Source: an uncultured bacterium (lineage in GTDB: Bacteria; Actinomycetota; Actinomycetes; S36-B12). Taken from it: a DNA stretch of 8,154 nucleotides. The position numbers and the translations under genes were made by a program. The stretch is taken from positions 1 to 8,154 of the forward strand of contig CAITYI010000086.1 in NCBI GenBank assembly GCA_903896585.1, in the 5' to 3' direction. The notes beneath the pieces are model-generated. The model was given only the letters and a program-made list of their open reading frames with translations. It was not told the origin of the DNA and did not search any database. Positions 1 through 6,280 of the stretch are shown piece after piece (positions within the stretch are counted from its first letter, which is position 1; each line of letters starts with the position of its first letter).

Positions 1-353
1 GCACCGATGAGTTCCACGTTGTATTTGGCCAAGATCCCTGCTTCATGGAGGGCGATGGCTGCGTTAAGCGCGGTTTGACCGCCCAATGTTGGCAATAGAG
101 CATCGGGGCGCTCTTTCGCAATGATTTTTTCGAGGAACTCAGTGGTGATCGGTTCAATATAGGTGGCATCAGCGAATTCCGGATCGGTCATGATGGTGGC
201 CGGATTGGAGTTAACCAGCACAACCCGAATACCTTCTTCCCGCAAGACTCGACATGCTTGGGTACCCGAATAATCAAATTCACAAGCCTGCCCAATCACG
301 ATTGGTCCCGAACCAATCACCATGACTGACGAAATATCAGAACGTTTAGGCAT
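1..353 (-). CDS. carB: Carbamoyl-phosphate synthase large subunit, N-terminal part (runs off the window)
   Basis: CarB makes carbamoyl phosphate from bicarbonate, two ATP and ammonia channelled from CarA, the first step of pyrimidine and arginine synthesis in the cytoplasm. Only 117 complete codons are present of a protein usually about 1,100 residues long. They cover the start of the first (carboxyphosphate-forming) half: the nucleotide-binding-fold motif GSGPIVIGQACEFDYSG at residues 14-30, VNSNPATIMTDP at 47-58 and the PTLGGQTALN segment at 88-97. The ATG at 353 gives the usual N-terminus (MPKRSDISSVMVIGSGP). It overlaps the carA stop by 8 nt (ATGCCTAA), and no clear Shine-Dalgarno precedes it, so translation is probably coupled to carA. 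Nothing looks broken; the truncation is only the window edge. Identification is very secure. Confidence 0.97.
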   Translation of the reverse strand, partial: MPKRSDISSVMVIGSGPIVIGQACEFDYSGTQACRVLREEGIRVVLVNSNPATIMTDPEFADATYIEPITTEFLEKIIAKERPDALLPTLGGQTALNAAIALHEAGILAKYNVELIG

Positions 354-1464
354 GTGAGCGCATCATTTCTAAGAATCGGTCAAATAGATAGGCCGAATCA
401 TGTGGTCCGGCCGCTGCTTCAGGGTGATACTGCACGCTAAATGCCGGCGTATCGAGTAATTCCAGTCCCTCAACGACATTGTCATTCAGACAAACATGAC
501 TGACCCGGGCTCGACCATAGGGGGTTTGAAATTCACTTTTATGCGGTGCTTGGACAGCGAACCCATGGTTGTGGGCGGTAATTTCCACCCTGCCGGTTGT
601 TAAATCCTGGACGGGCTGGTTGATGCCTCTGTGCCCATACTGCAATTTATAGGTTTCTAGCCCAATAGCTCTACCGAGAATCTGATTACCAAAGCAAATT
701 CCGAAAACTGGAACTTTTTCCTGTAATGCCGACTGAACTAATTCGATTGCGTGGTGAGCGGTTGCTGGATCTCCTGGGCCATTAGAGAGAAATACTCCGT
801 GGGGTTCCAAGGCTTTGATATCTGCCCAAGTACTGCTTGCGGGAACCACATGCACTCGGACTCCCCGCTCGGCCAGGCGTTGGGGTGTCATGGATTTAAT
901 ACCTAAATCCACTGCCACACAGATTGCTACGGGTTGACCCTCAGGTTCAACCGTGTACGTCTGATGAGTAGATACCTTGTCAGTGAAACTGGCACCGACC
1001 ATGTGTGGTGACTCAAGGACCTGCTTTAACAAATCTGCGACCGGACGTTGAGCATCTGCGCCGGTGAAAATTCCCATGCGCATTGCGCCACGTTCGCGCA
1101 GATGACGGGTTAAGGCACGAGTGTCCACCCCACTTATTCCTACAACATGGTGATCAGCCAACGCATCAGAAAGATTCCCCTCCGAGCGCCAATTAGAAAC
1201 CAAGCGAGAGTATTCACGAACAATAAATCCGGAGGGCCACATCCGAATCGATTCGGGATCCTCAGAATTGACTCCCGTGTTGCCAATATGGGGGGCGGTC
1301 ATGACAACAATTTGCCCACAGTAGGACGGGTCCGTCAGTGTCTCTTGATAGCCGGTCATGCCTGTGGAAAAAACTGCCTCGCCCATGGCAGTTCCCGGTG
1401 CACCGAAAGATTTTCCAGCAAGAGTGAAGCCATCTTCAAGTACTAAAACCGCGGAGGTGGTCAT
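346..1464 (-). CDS. carA: Carbamoyl-phosphate synthase small (glutaminase) subunit
   Basis: CarA hydrolyses glutamine and passes the ammonia to CarB. The 372-residue length is normal for the family. Residues 1 to about 135 form the CPSase small-chain domain, with the signature STGMTGYQETLTDPSYCG at 33-50. Residues from about 178 to 370 form a class I glutamine amidotransferase. The oxyanion-hole segment is NGPGDP (228-233), the nucleophile is Cys257 in GICFGNQ, and the His-Glu partners are His347 and Glu349 in QYHPEA. All catalytic residues are present, so the enzyme should be active. The GICFGNQ and YKLQYGHRGINQPV wording is typical of actinobacterial CarA. The ATG at 1464 overlaps the TGA of the upstream membrane gene (ATGA), and the 3' end overlaps carB by 8 nt. 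No strong Shine-Dalgarno is visible, which fits translational coupling. Confidence 0.98.
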   Translation of the reverse strand: MTTSAVLVLEDGFTLAGKSFGAPGTAMGEAVFSTGMTGYQETLTDPSYCGQIVVMTAPHIGNTGVNSEDPESIRMWPSGFIVREYSRLVSNWRSEGNLSDALADHHVVGISGVDTRALTRHLRERGAMRMGIFTGADAQRPVADLLKQVLESPHMVGASFTDKVSTHQTYTVEPEGQPVAICVAVDLGIKSMTPQRLAERGVRVHVVPASSTWADIKALEPHGVFLSNGPGDPATAHHAIELVQSALQEKVPVFGICFGNQILGRAIGLETYKLQYGHRGINQPVQDLTTGRVEITAHNHGFAVQAPHKSEFQTPYGRARVSHVCLNDNVVEGLELLDTPAFSVQYHPEAAAGPHDSAYLFDRFLEMMRSHA

Positions 1465-1997
1465 GAAATGGGTCCCAGTTTCTCTTCCACGTATTTTTCC
1501 AATTCCATGAGTTCTAGATGACCTTCTGATGTGTCGGCCCTGAATCCCGAGTCAAGTATCGCCTCGCCCAATTGCCACCGAATCACCAACACACTACCTT
1601 TCGCTCTTACCGTCCCAGCAACCCCTCGGCCAAAGCCCACATTCAGAACCAGACCCATGTCGATGTAGACATCCGTCGCACCCTGTCGGGTGAAAAATAG
1701 GCCGTCTGGAGACCATTGGCAGGTCGCGCGTGACCGCACCCCTAAGTCCTGGGACATGACCCGAAGCATCCAATTACTCGCCGGTGAAGTACCCAGAAAC
1801 AATCCTGAAACCACCCCGGTGGGCACAAATGAGTCAGGAGCATTTTCCACAATGGGCAGGTAGCTAAATTCACTCCGGGTGGTCAACATTTTCCACCGCC
1901 GACGCATCAGGTAAAAAATGAATACTAGAAGTGCGATCATGCCTGCGACCAGTAATAAACGCATTGGCCAATCAGTCACGGGAGCAGATTCAGGCAC
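1461..1997 (-). CDS. Single-pass membrane protein with PH-like domain, conserved in actinobacterial pyr operons
   Basis: The function is unknown. From the GTG at 1997 the protein has 178 residues: a short polar N-terminus, one hydrophobic helix at about 12-31, a basic stop RRRWK (32-36) that predicts a cytoplasmic C-terminus, and a soluble beta-rich domain from about 60. Conserved-looking blocks are LGVRS (85-89), GRGVAGTV (123-130) and LDSGFR (148-153). They resemble, from memory, the PH-like membrane proteins found between pyrC and carA in actinobacteria (Rv1382 in M. tuberculosis, called a probable export or membrane protein). The GTG start is preferred because GGGGGTGA lies 5 nt upstream and because it yields an 8-nt overlap with the pyrC stop (GTGCCTGA), as at two other junctions here. 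A TTG at 2018 with a weaker GAGG would add 7 residues. Its stop overlaps carA as ATGA. The family assignment by position and motifs is good; any role in pyrimidine metabolism is only inferred from linkage. Confidence 0.85.
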   Translation of the reverse strand: MPESAPVTDWPMRLLLVAGMIALLVFIFYLMRRRWKMLTTRSEFSYLPIVENAPDSFVPTGVVSGLFLGTSPASNWMLRVMSQDLGVRSRATCQWSPDGLFFTRQGATDVYIDMGLVLNVGFGRGVAGTVRAKGSVLVIRWQLGEAILDSGFRADTSEGHLELMELEKYVEEKLGPIS

Positions 1998-3288
1998 AGA
2001 GTTCACCCCCACGGACAATAAATTGACCTCGACGAATGAGATCGGTTACAACTGTTGGCAAAGACATGGATGCATACGGGGAATTGCGGGAAATGGATGC
2101 GAATTTATTTGGGTCAATAATCCGCTCTGCAATAGGGTCAATCAACACGATATTCGCAATTTCACCAACCTCTAATGGCCGGCCATGCTCGTGTGCTTGA
2201 CCGATATTCGCTGGAGTAATGGACATCCGTTGAGCCAATGTATGCCAATTCCAACCGACTTGATCGCGCATAGCCAAAGTGACAGCGCCCAAAGCGGTCT
2301 CAAGGCCAAGCATGCCAAAGGCTGCATAATTCCATTCGCAATCTTTGGATTCATGTGGGTGTGGTGCATGGTCCGTTGCGACAATATCAATCGTGCCTTC
2401 GGCAAGACCTTTGCGCAGGGCCATGACATCGGCATTGGTCCTCAACGGTGGATTGACCTTGTATACCGGGTCATAGTTACGAACGAGATCCTCAGTGAGA
2501 AGTAAATGATGCGGGGTTACCTCAGCGGTGACGTTGATGCCATGTGACTTTGCCCACTTGATCAACTCAACGCTTCCTGCGGTGGACACATGGCAGACAT
2601 GCAACCGAGATTTCACGTGAGATGCCAACAAGATGTCTCGGGCAATAATCGATTCCTCAGCAACTGCCGGCCACCCGGTAAGACCCAAGAGACCAGAGAG
2701 TTCACCCTCGTTCATTTGGGCGCCCTCTGTTAACCGGGGCTCTTGTGCATGTTGGGCAATAACTCCACCAAATGTTTTGACGTATTCCAGCGCTCTGCGC
2801 ATGAGTAGGGGGTCTGAGACACAATTTCCGTCGTCACTGAAAACACGAACGTGCGCAGCCGAGTTAGCCATGGCCCCCATTTCGGCCAGCCTCTCTCCAG
2901 CGAGCCCTACCGTTACAGCGCCAATGGGGAAAACGTCGACATAGCCAGCCTCCTGCCCTAGGCGAAAAACTTGTTCAACCACACCAGCCGTGTCCGCAAC
3001 CGGCGCGGTATTCGCCATGGCAAATACCGCAGAAAACCCTCCGAGCGCTGCGGCCTGGGAGCCAGTTCTAATGGTTTCGGCATCTTCTCTTCCAGGTTCG
3101 CGTAAATGAGTGTGTAAATCCACAAAAGCTGGCAGTGCGACCCGACCATGGGCGGGGGTGATTTCCTCACCTCGGGGTTCCAGATCAGCACCGATTTCGG
3201 TGATAACACCGTGAGATATTCGAATATCGACCTGCGATTCTCCGTAAAGAAGAGCCTGTTGAATAAGAATTCCGCTGGGTTCAGTCAT
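1990..3288 (-). CDS. pyrC: Dihydroorotase, type I
   Basis: PyrC cyclises N-carbamoyl-aspartate to dihydroorotate, the third step of pyrimidine synthesis. The product has 432 residues, normal for the class I (Bacillus and actinobacterial) dihydroorotases of the amidohydrolase superfamily and much longer than the E. coli type II enzyme of about 350. Metal and substrate residues are all visible: His59 and His61 in DLHTHLREPG, Asp152/Asp153 in FSDDG, His180 in QHAQEPRL, His233 in VCHVSTAG, and Asp306 in ATDHAPH; Arg63 and Asn93 are likely substrate contacts. The ATG at 3288 is chosen because GGAGG stands 5 nt upstream; an in-frame TTG at 3303 lies on the 5' side of that Shine-Dalgarno. The ATG overlaps the pyrB stop by 8 nt (ATGACTGA). 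No damage is seen. As a class I enzyme it may associate with PyrB in some species, which cannot be judged here. Confidence 0.97.
   Translation of the reverse strand: MTEPSGILIQQALLYGESQVDIRISHGVITEIGADLEPRGEEITPAHGRVALPAFVDLHTHLREPGREDAETIRTGSQAAALGGFSAVFAMANTAPVADTAGVVEQVFRLGQEAGYVDVFPIGAVTVGLAGERLAEMGAMANSAAHVRVFSDDGNCVSDPLLMRRALEYVKTFGGVIAQHAQEPRLTEGAQMNEGELSGLLGLTGWPAVAEESIIARDILLASHVKSRLHVCHVSTAGSVELIKWAKSHGINVTAEVTPHHLLLTEDLVRNYDPVYKVNPPLRTNADVMALRKGLAEGTIDIVATDHAPHPHESKDCEWNYAAFGMLGLETALGAVTLAMRDQVGWNWHTLAQRMSITPANIGQAHEHGRPLEVGEIANIVLIDPIAERIIDPNKFASISRNSPYASMSLPTVVTDLIRRGQFIVRGGELCA
2003..2010 (-). promoter_or_regulatory. Ribosome binding site deciding the PH-like gene start
   Basis: GGGGGTGA inside the 3' end of pyrC sits 5 nt before the GTG at 1997 and differs from GGAGGTGA at one base. 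It supports GTG 1997 over the TTG at 2018 or the ATG at 1964, which has no Shine-Dalgarno. Confidence 0.6.
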
Positions 3289-4216
3289 GTGCGCCTCCTC
3301 CAATGAGTAGATACAAAACAGCCATGCGGACGATGACTCCGTTTGCGACTTGTTCGGTGATCACACTTCTATGGCCGTCGGCAACTTCAGCAGTGATTTC
3401 GACTCCTCTATTCATGGGTCCGGGGTGCATCACGACTGCGTGATCAGGCAAACGCGAAGCTCGAATGCGATTGAGCCCGTACTCACGACTGTATTCCTCA
3501 ACTGATGGAAAGAAAGAACCGTTCATGCGTTCCTGTTGCACCCGAAGCATCATGATGGCGTCCAGTTCGGGTAATGAATCGTCAAGTTGATACCTGATTT
3601 CACACGGCCACTCTTCTACCCCCACGGGCATCAAGGTTGGCGGTCCCACGACAATCACCTTGGCACCCAGCGCACTGAGCAATCCAATATTTGAACGGGC
3701 CACGCGCGAATGCAAGACATCGCCCACGATTCCAACGGTGAGACCCTCAAAGTCTTGACGATGGGGCGCAAGGTGGCGACGTATCGTGTAAGCATCGAGT
3801 AAGGCTTGGGTCGGGTGTTCATGGGTGCCATCGCCAGCGTTGATTATGTGTGCTTTGATCCAGCCGGTGTGAGCCATTTGATGTGCCGCCCCTGATGCAA
3901 AATGGCGAATAATTACGGCATCGGCCCCCATGGCTTGGAGGGTCAAAGCCGTGTCCTTGAGACTTTCACCCTTTGAAACACTGGACCCTTTGGCGGAGAA
4001 AGTGATGACGTCTGCCGACAGTCGTTTCGCGGCTAACTCGAATGACAACCGAGTACGGGTGGAATCTTCATAGAAGAGATTCACCACAGTGCGTCCGCGC
4101 AACGTTGGCAACTTTTTCGCTCCGTGTTCGGTGACCTGATCGAGTTGCATCGCTGTATCGAGAATCCTGATTGCTTCGGTTTTGGTGAGGTCTGCAACGG
4201 AAACAAGATGCTTCAT
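3281..4216 (-). CDS. pyrB: Aspartate carbamoyltransferase catalytic chain
   Basis: PyrB joins carbamoyl phosphate and aspartate into N-carbamoyl-aspartate, the committed pyrimidine step. The product has 311 residues, the usual length for a catalytic chain. The carbamoyl-phosphate-binding domain has FYEDSTRTRLSFE (48-60; loop Ser52-Thr55), the mobile-loop lysine Lys82 in SSVSKGES, Arg104 in IRHFASG and His134/Gln137 in EHPTQ. The aspartate domain has Arg171, RVQQER (225-230) and HPGPMNRG (264-271). No pyrI regulatory chain gene is adjacent, so this is a Bacillus-type enzyme, probably controlled at expression rather than by CTP allostery. The ATG at 4216 gives the typical actinobacterial start MKHLVSVADL and overlaps the pyrR stop as ATGA. 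The Shine-Dalgarno is weak, suggesting coupling to pyrR. Confidence 0.98.
   Translation of the reverse strand: MKHLVSVADLTKTEAIRILDTAMQLDQVTEHGAKKLPTLRGRTVVNLFYEDSTRTRLSFELAAKRLSADVITFSAKGSSVSKGESLKDTALTLQAMGADAVIIRHFASGAAHQMAHTGWIKAHIINAGDGTHEHPTQALLDAYTIRRHLAPHRQDFEGLTVGIVGDVLHSRVARSNIGLLSALGAKVIVVGPPTLMPVGVEEWPCEIRYQLDDSLPELDAIMMLRVQQERMNGSFFPSVEEYSREYGLNRIRASRLPDHAVVMHPGPMNRGVEITAEVADGHRSVITEQVANGVIVRMAVLYLLIGGGAHD
3294..3300 (-). promoter_or_regulatory. Ribosome binding site deciding the pyrC start
   Basis: GAGGAGG, embedded in the last codons of pyrB, ends 5 nt before the ATG at 3288. It is the strongest Shine-Dalgarno inside the pyr unit and excludes the longer TTG-initiated reading, in which these bases would be coding. 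Confidence 0.8.
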
Positions 4217-4770
4217 GATTCGCGGATCACAACCTGATCGAACTCGTCAATTTCTGAGATTTCCACCGAGACTTTCTCCACATGCGACGTTGGGAGATTC
4301 TTGCCCACATAGTCAGCTCTAATGGGGAGTTCCCGGTGACCCCTGTCGACCAAGACGGCAAGTTGAACCGCTTTCGGGCGGCCAAACTCATTTAATGCGT
4401 CCAGTGCTGCCCGAATGGTGCGCCCTGAATAGAGGACATCGTCGACAAGAACAACGGTTTTGCCATCTATCCCACCAATGGGGAGTTCCGTGCGTGCCAA
4501 CGCCTTAGCGGGACGAATCCGAAGATCATCGCGAAAGAGAGTGACATCAAGTGAGCCGACAGGAACGGAGGTGCCTTCGATATCGGCAATATTGAAAGCA
4601 ATTCGCTGGGCAAGTGGTACCCCCCTTGAGGGTATTCCGAGGAGTACCAGATCAGTCGAGCCTTTGAGGTTCTCGACAATTTCATGGGCAATTCGACGCA
4701 GTGCCCGCGCGATATCAGATTGGTCGGCAACGACTCGCTGCTGTGGTGATGCTGGAACATGCGTACTCAC
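4213..4770 (-). CDS. pyrR: PyrR, UMP-responsive RNA-binding regulator of the pyr operon with uracil phosphoribosyltransferase fold
   Basis: PyrR binds a hairpin in pyr mRNA when uridine nucleotides are plentiful, and many members also convert uracil plus PRPP to UMP. The 185-residue product is the normal size. The PRPP-binding loop VVLVDDVLYSGRT lies at 106-118, GIPSRG at 45-50, and the typical C-terminal stretch DRGHRELPIRADYVGKNLPT at 142-161. A short extra N-terminal segment of about 15 residues is common in actinobacteria. The start is the GTG at 4770, 6 nt after GAAGGGG. That Shine-Dalgarno lies in a PyrR-binding hairpin, so the gene is probably autoregulated at translation, as reported for Mycobacterium smegmatis. 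It heads the overlapping pyrR-carB unit, its TGA overlapping the pyrB ATG. A plain uracil phosphoribosyltransferase (Upp) is unlikely given these motifs and the operon position. Confidence 0.97.
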   Translation of the reverse strand: MSTHVPASPQQRVVADQSDIARALRRIAHEIVENLKGSTDLVLLGIPSRGVPLAQRIAFNIADIEGTSVPVGSLDVTLFRDDLRIRPAKALARTELPIGGIDGKTVVLVDDVLYSGRTIRAALDALNEFGRPKAVQLAVLVDRGHRELPIRADYVGKNLPTSHVEKVSVEISEIDEFDQVVIRES

Positions 4771-4820
4771 GTGGTGCCCCTTCCCCGCCTCTCTGGACGG
4801 GCATTAAAGGATGCTGGAAC
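4748..4820 (-). repeat. 11-nt direct repeat flanking the PyrR hairpin
   Basis: On the transcript strand GTTCCAGCATC occurs at 4820-4810, just before and partly within the lower hairpin stem, and again at 4758-4748 in the first codons of pyrR. The copies start 62 nt apart and match exactly over 11 nt; the flanking bases differ. No function is known to me. Confidence 0.6.
4771..4812 (-). promoter_or_regulatory. PyrR-binding RNA hairpin overlapping the pyrR ribosome binding site
   Basis: In the transcript, CCAGAGAGG (4796-4788) forms the conserved PyrR recognition loop, the same core as in the Bacillus pyr binding loops (UCCAGAGAGGCU). The upper stem pairs CCCG (4801-4798) with CGGG (4787-4784), then after a bulged U4797 pairs CC (4796-4795) with GG (4789-4788), closing an AGAGA loop. 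The lower stem pairs UCCUU (4811-4807) with AAGGG (4782-4778), leaving a purine-containing 5' internal loop UAAUG (4806-4802), also a Bacillus hallmark. The 3' strand of the lower stem is the pyrR Shine-Dalgarno GAAGGGG (4783-4777), 6 nt from the GTG. No U-rich run follows, so this looks like translational repression, not a terminator switch. Pairings were done by eye. Confidence 0.87.
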
Positions 4821-4838
4821 TTACAGTTACACCTTACA
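4821..4838 (-). repeat. Three tandem TGTAA pentamers across the pyk stop codon
   Basis: On the transcript strand TGTAA occurs at 4838-4834 (containing the pyk TAA stop), 4831-4827 and 4825-4821, with starts 7 and 6 nt apart. Each weakly resembles a -10 element (TGTAAC, TGTAAG), but no -35-like hexamer lies 15-18 nt upstream. The same pentamer forms the arms of the palindrome before pyk. Confidence 0.5.
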
Positions 4839-6267
4839 CTCCGCCACCGTCGCCGGCGCTACCCATCTTGTGAACCCGCATGCCATTGGTTGTTCCCGGC
4901 ACACCGGGTGGCACACCAGCCACAATCACCACACGCTCCCCCGCAGTGGCCCGACCAATTTCCAGAAGAGCACGGTCCACTTGAAAGACCATGTCATCGG
5001 TATGACGAACTTGAGGAACTAAAAATGTTTCAACACCCCAACTCAAAGCAAGTTGACTTCGCACCCGCGGGTCCGGAGTAAATGCCAGTAACGCAGTCTG
5101 ACAACGCCAGCGCGAAATGAGTCGTGCAGATCGCCCGGTCTCGGTAAACGCAATGAGGTAGGACGCCCCAATACTTTCGGATACATCAACCGCAGCGTGG
5201 GTGAGGGCCCGAGCAGTCGACCCGGTTGGCGCATCGTGCAATGGAGGGATTCGGTCTAGGGCCTCTTCTTCGAGGTGGGCGATGATGGTGGACATGGTCT
5301 CAACGGCATGAGCGGGACGAATCCCAACACTCGTCTCACCTGAGAGCATGAGGGCATCGGCACCGTCTAAAACTGCATTGGCAACATCGCTGACCTCAGC
5401 GCGCGTCGGGCGATTCTCTGAGATCATGGAGTCCAACATTTGCGTCGCGACAATAACGGGTTTGCCTGCTTCCCGGCACATTTGTATTGCTCGCTTTTGA
5501 ACCAGCGGCACCTGTTCCAGTGGCAACTCGACCCCAAGATCTCCGCGAGCAACCATGACTCCGTCAAAAGCTGAGATTATGTCCTCAAGATTTTCCACGG
5601 CTTGCGGTTTTTCAACTTTGGCAAGTACTGGAACGCGAATACCAAGTTCATCCATGATGTGGTGAACATCGTGAATATCGGCAGAAGACCTGACGAATGA
5701 CAAGGCGATGAGATCTGCCCCTGTTTGTAGAGCCCAACGTAAATCCTGTCGATCTTTATCCGAGAGAGCAGGAACGTTTACCGCAACGCCGGGTAGGTTG
5801 AAGCCCTTGTTGTTTGAGACCACGCCCCCACCTATTACGCGCGTATGCACCCGCGGACCAACTACTTTTGTGACGATCAGTTCAATCCGGCCATCGTCAA
5901 CCAGAACCATGTCTCCCGGTGAAACATCTTGTGGTAACCCAGCGAAAGTTGTTGACACCATGGTGGCATCTCCCGGGCAATCCTCTGTGGTCACAATGAA
6001 TTCATTGCCCGACACCAATTCCACCGGTCCATTAGCGAAGCGACCTAAGCGAATTTTCGGACCTTGGAGGTCCACGAGAATTCCCACACTTCGACCGGTT
6101 GAATCCGATGCCTCCCGCACCCAGTTATAGGCCTGTAAGTGGTCGCTGTAATCTCCGTGCGACAGATTCAGCCGGGCGACGTCCATTCCGGCTTGCACAA
6201 GTTCGATTATTGACTCGGCACTGTGAGTTGCCGGCCCCAGGGTGGCCACAATTTTTGCCCTACGCAT
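4834..6267 (-). CDS. pyk: Pyruvate kinase
   Basis: Pyk transfers phosphate from phosphoenolpyruvate to ADP, giving pyruvate and ATP, the last step of glycolysis. The 477-residue product spans the full family: N-terminal barrel half with RLNLSHG (32-38), a B-domain lid at about 70-165, the second barrel half and a C-terminal regulatory domain from about 350. Catalytic residues are Lys217 and Glu219 in AKVEKP, Asp243 in ARGDLG and Thr275 in VATQMLDS, followed by the NRPTRAEVSDVANAVLDG segment (285-302). LDLQGPKIRLG (65-75 region) has Lys71 where potassium-dependent enzymes have Glu, with Leu67, Gln68 and Leu74 co-varying, so activity should not need K+. The ATG at 6267 is preferred because AGGG lies 7 nt upstream; the in-frame GTG at 6273 would be only 1 nt from it. 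pyk follows gltD by 44 nt and precedes pyrR by 63 nt. Confidence 0.97.
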   Translation of the reverse strand: MRRAKIVATLGPATHSAESIIELVQAGMDVARLNLSHGDYSDHLQAYNWVREASDSTGRSVGILVDLQGPKIRLGRFANGPVELVSGNEFIVTTEDCPGDATMVSTTFAGLPQDVSPGDMVLVDDGRIELIVTKVVGPRVHTRVIGGGVVSNNKGFNLPGVAVNVPALSDKDRQDLRWALQTGADLIALSFVRSSADIHDVHHIMDELGIRVPVLAKVEKPQAVENLEDIISAFDGVMVARGDLGVELPLEQVPLVQKRAIQMCREAGKPVIVATQMLDSMISENRPTRAEVSDVANAVLDGADALMLSGETSVGIRPAHAVETMSTIIAHLEEEALDRIPPLHDAPTGSTARALTHAAVDVSESIGASYLIAFTETGRSARLISRWRCQTALLAFTPDPRVRSQLALSWGVETFLVPQVRHTDDMVFQVDRALLEIGRATAGERVVIVAGVPPGVPGTTNGMRVHKMGSAGDGGGV

Positions 6268-6274
6268 GGGCACA

Positions 6275-6278
6275 CCCT
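6275..6278 (-). promoter_or_regulatory. Ribosome binding site deciding the pyk start
   Basis: AGGG (6278-6275) is 7 nt from the ATG at 6267 but abuts the in-frame GTG at 6273, so the ATG start, giving MRRAKIVATLGP, is preferred. Confidence 0.6.
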
Positions 6279-6280
6279 AC

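Noticed and set aside
1147..1446. Plus-strand open frame of 99 codons inside carA
   Set aside because: It is antisense to an intact, highly conserved gene, has no ribosome binding site or recognisable domain, and similar frames occur opposite every gene here.
1998..2018. Longer PH-like protein starting at TTG 2018
   Set aside because: Possible, as a GAGG lies upstream, but GTG 1997 has a better Shine-Dalgarno and gives the 8-nt overlap seen at other junctions.
3289..3303. Longer pyrC starting at TTG 3303
   Set aside because: The extra codons consist of the Shine-Dalgarno for ATG 3288 and add residues (MEEAH) not expected in the family.
4802..4804. Leader-peptide start AUG at 4804 within the PyrR hairpin
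   Set aside because: It has no Shine-Dalgarno, is out of frame with pyrR and lies in the internal loop expected of the PyrR element.
4771..4833. Transcription-terminator attenuator before pyrR, as in Bacillus
   Set aside because: No hairpin in the leader is followed by a U run, and the PyrR hairpin instead covers the ribosome binding site.
4701..5081. Plus-strand open frame covering the pyrR start, leader and pyk end
   Set aside because: Low-complexity, His/Pro/Arg-rich product typical of an antisense shadow; it crosses the leader with its conserved RNA element on the other strand.
6268..6273. pyk start at GTG 6273
   Set aside because: The only Shine-Dalgarno, AGGG at 6278-6275, would be 1 nt away, too close for initiation.
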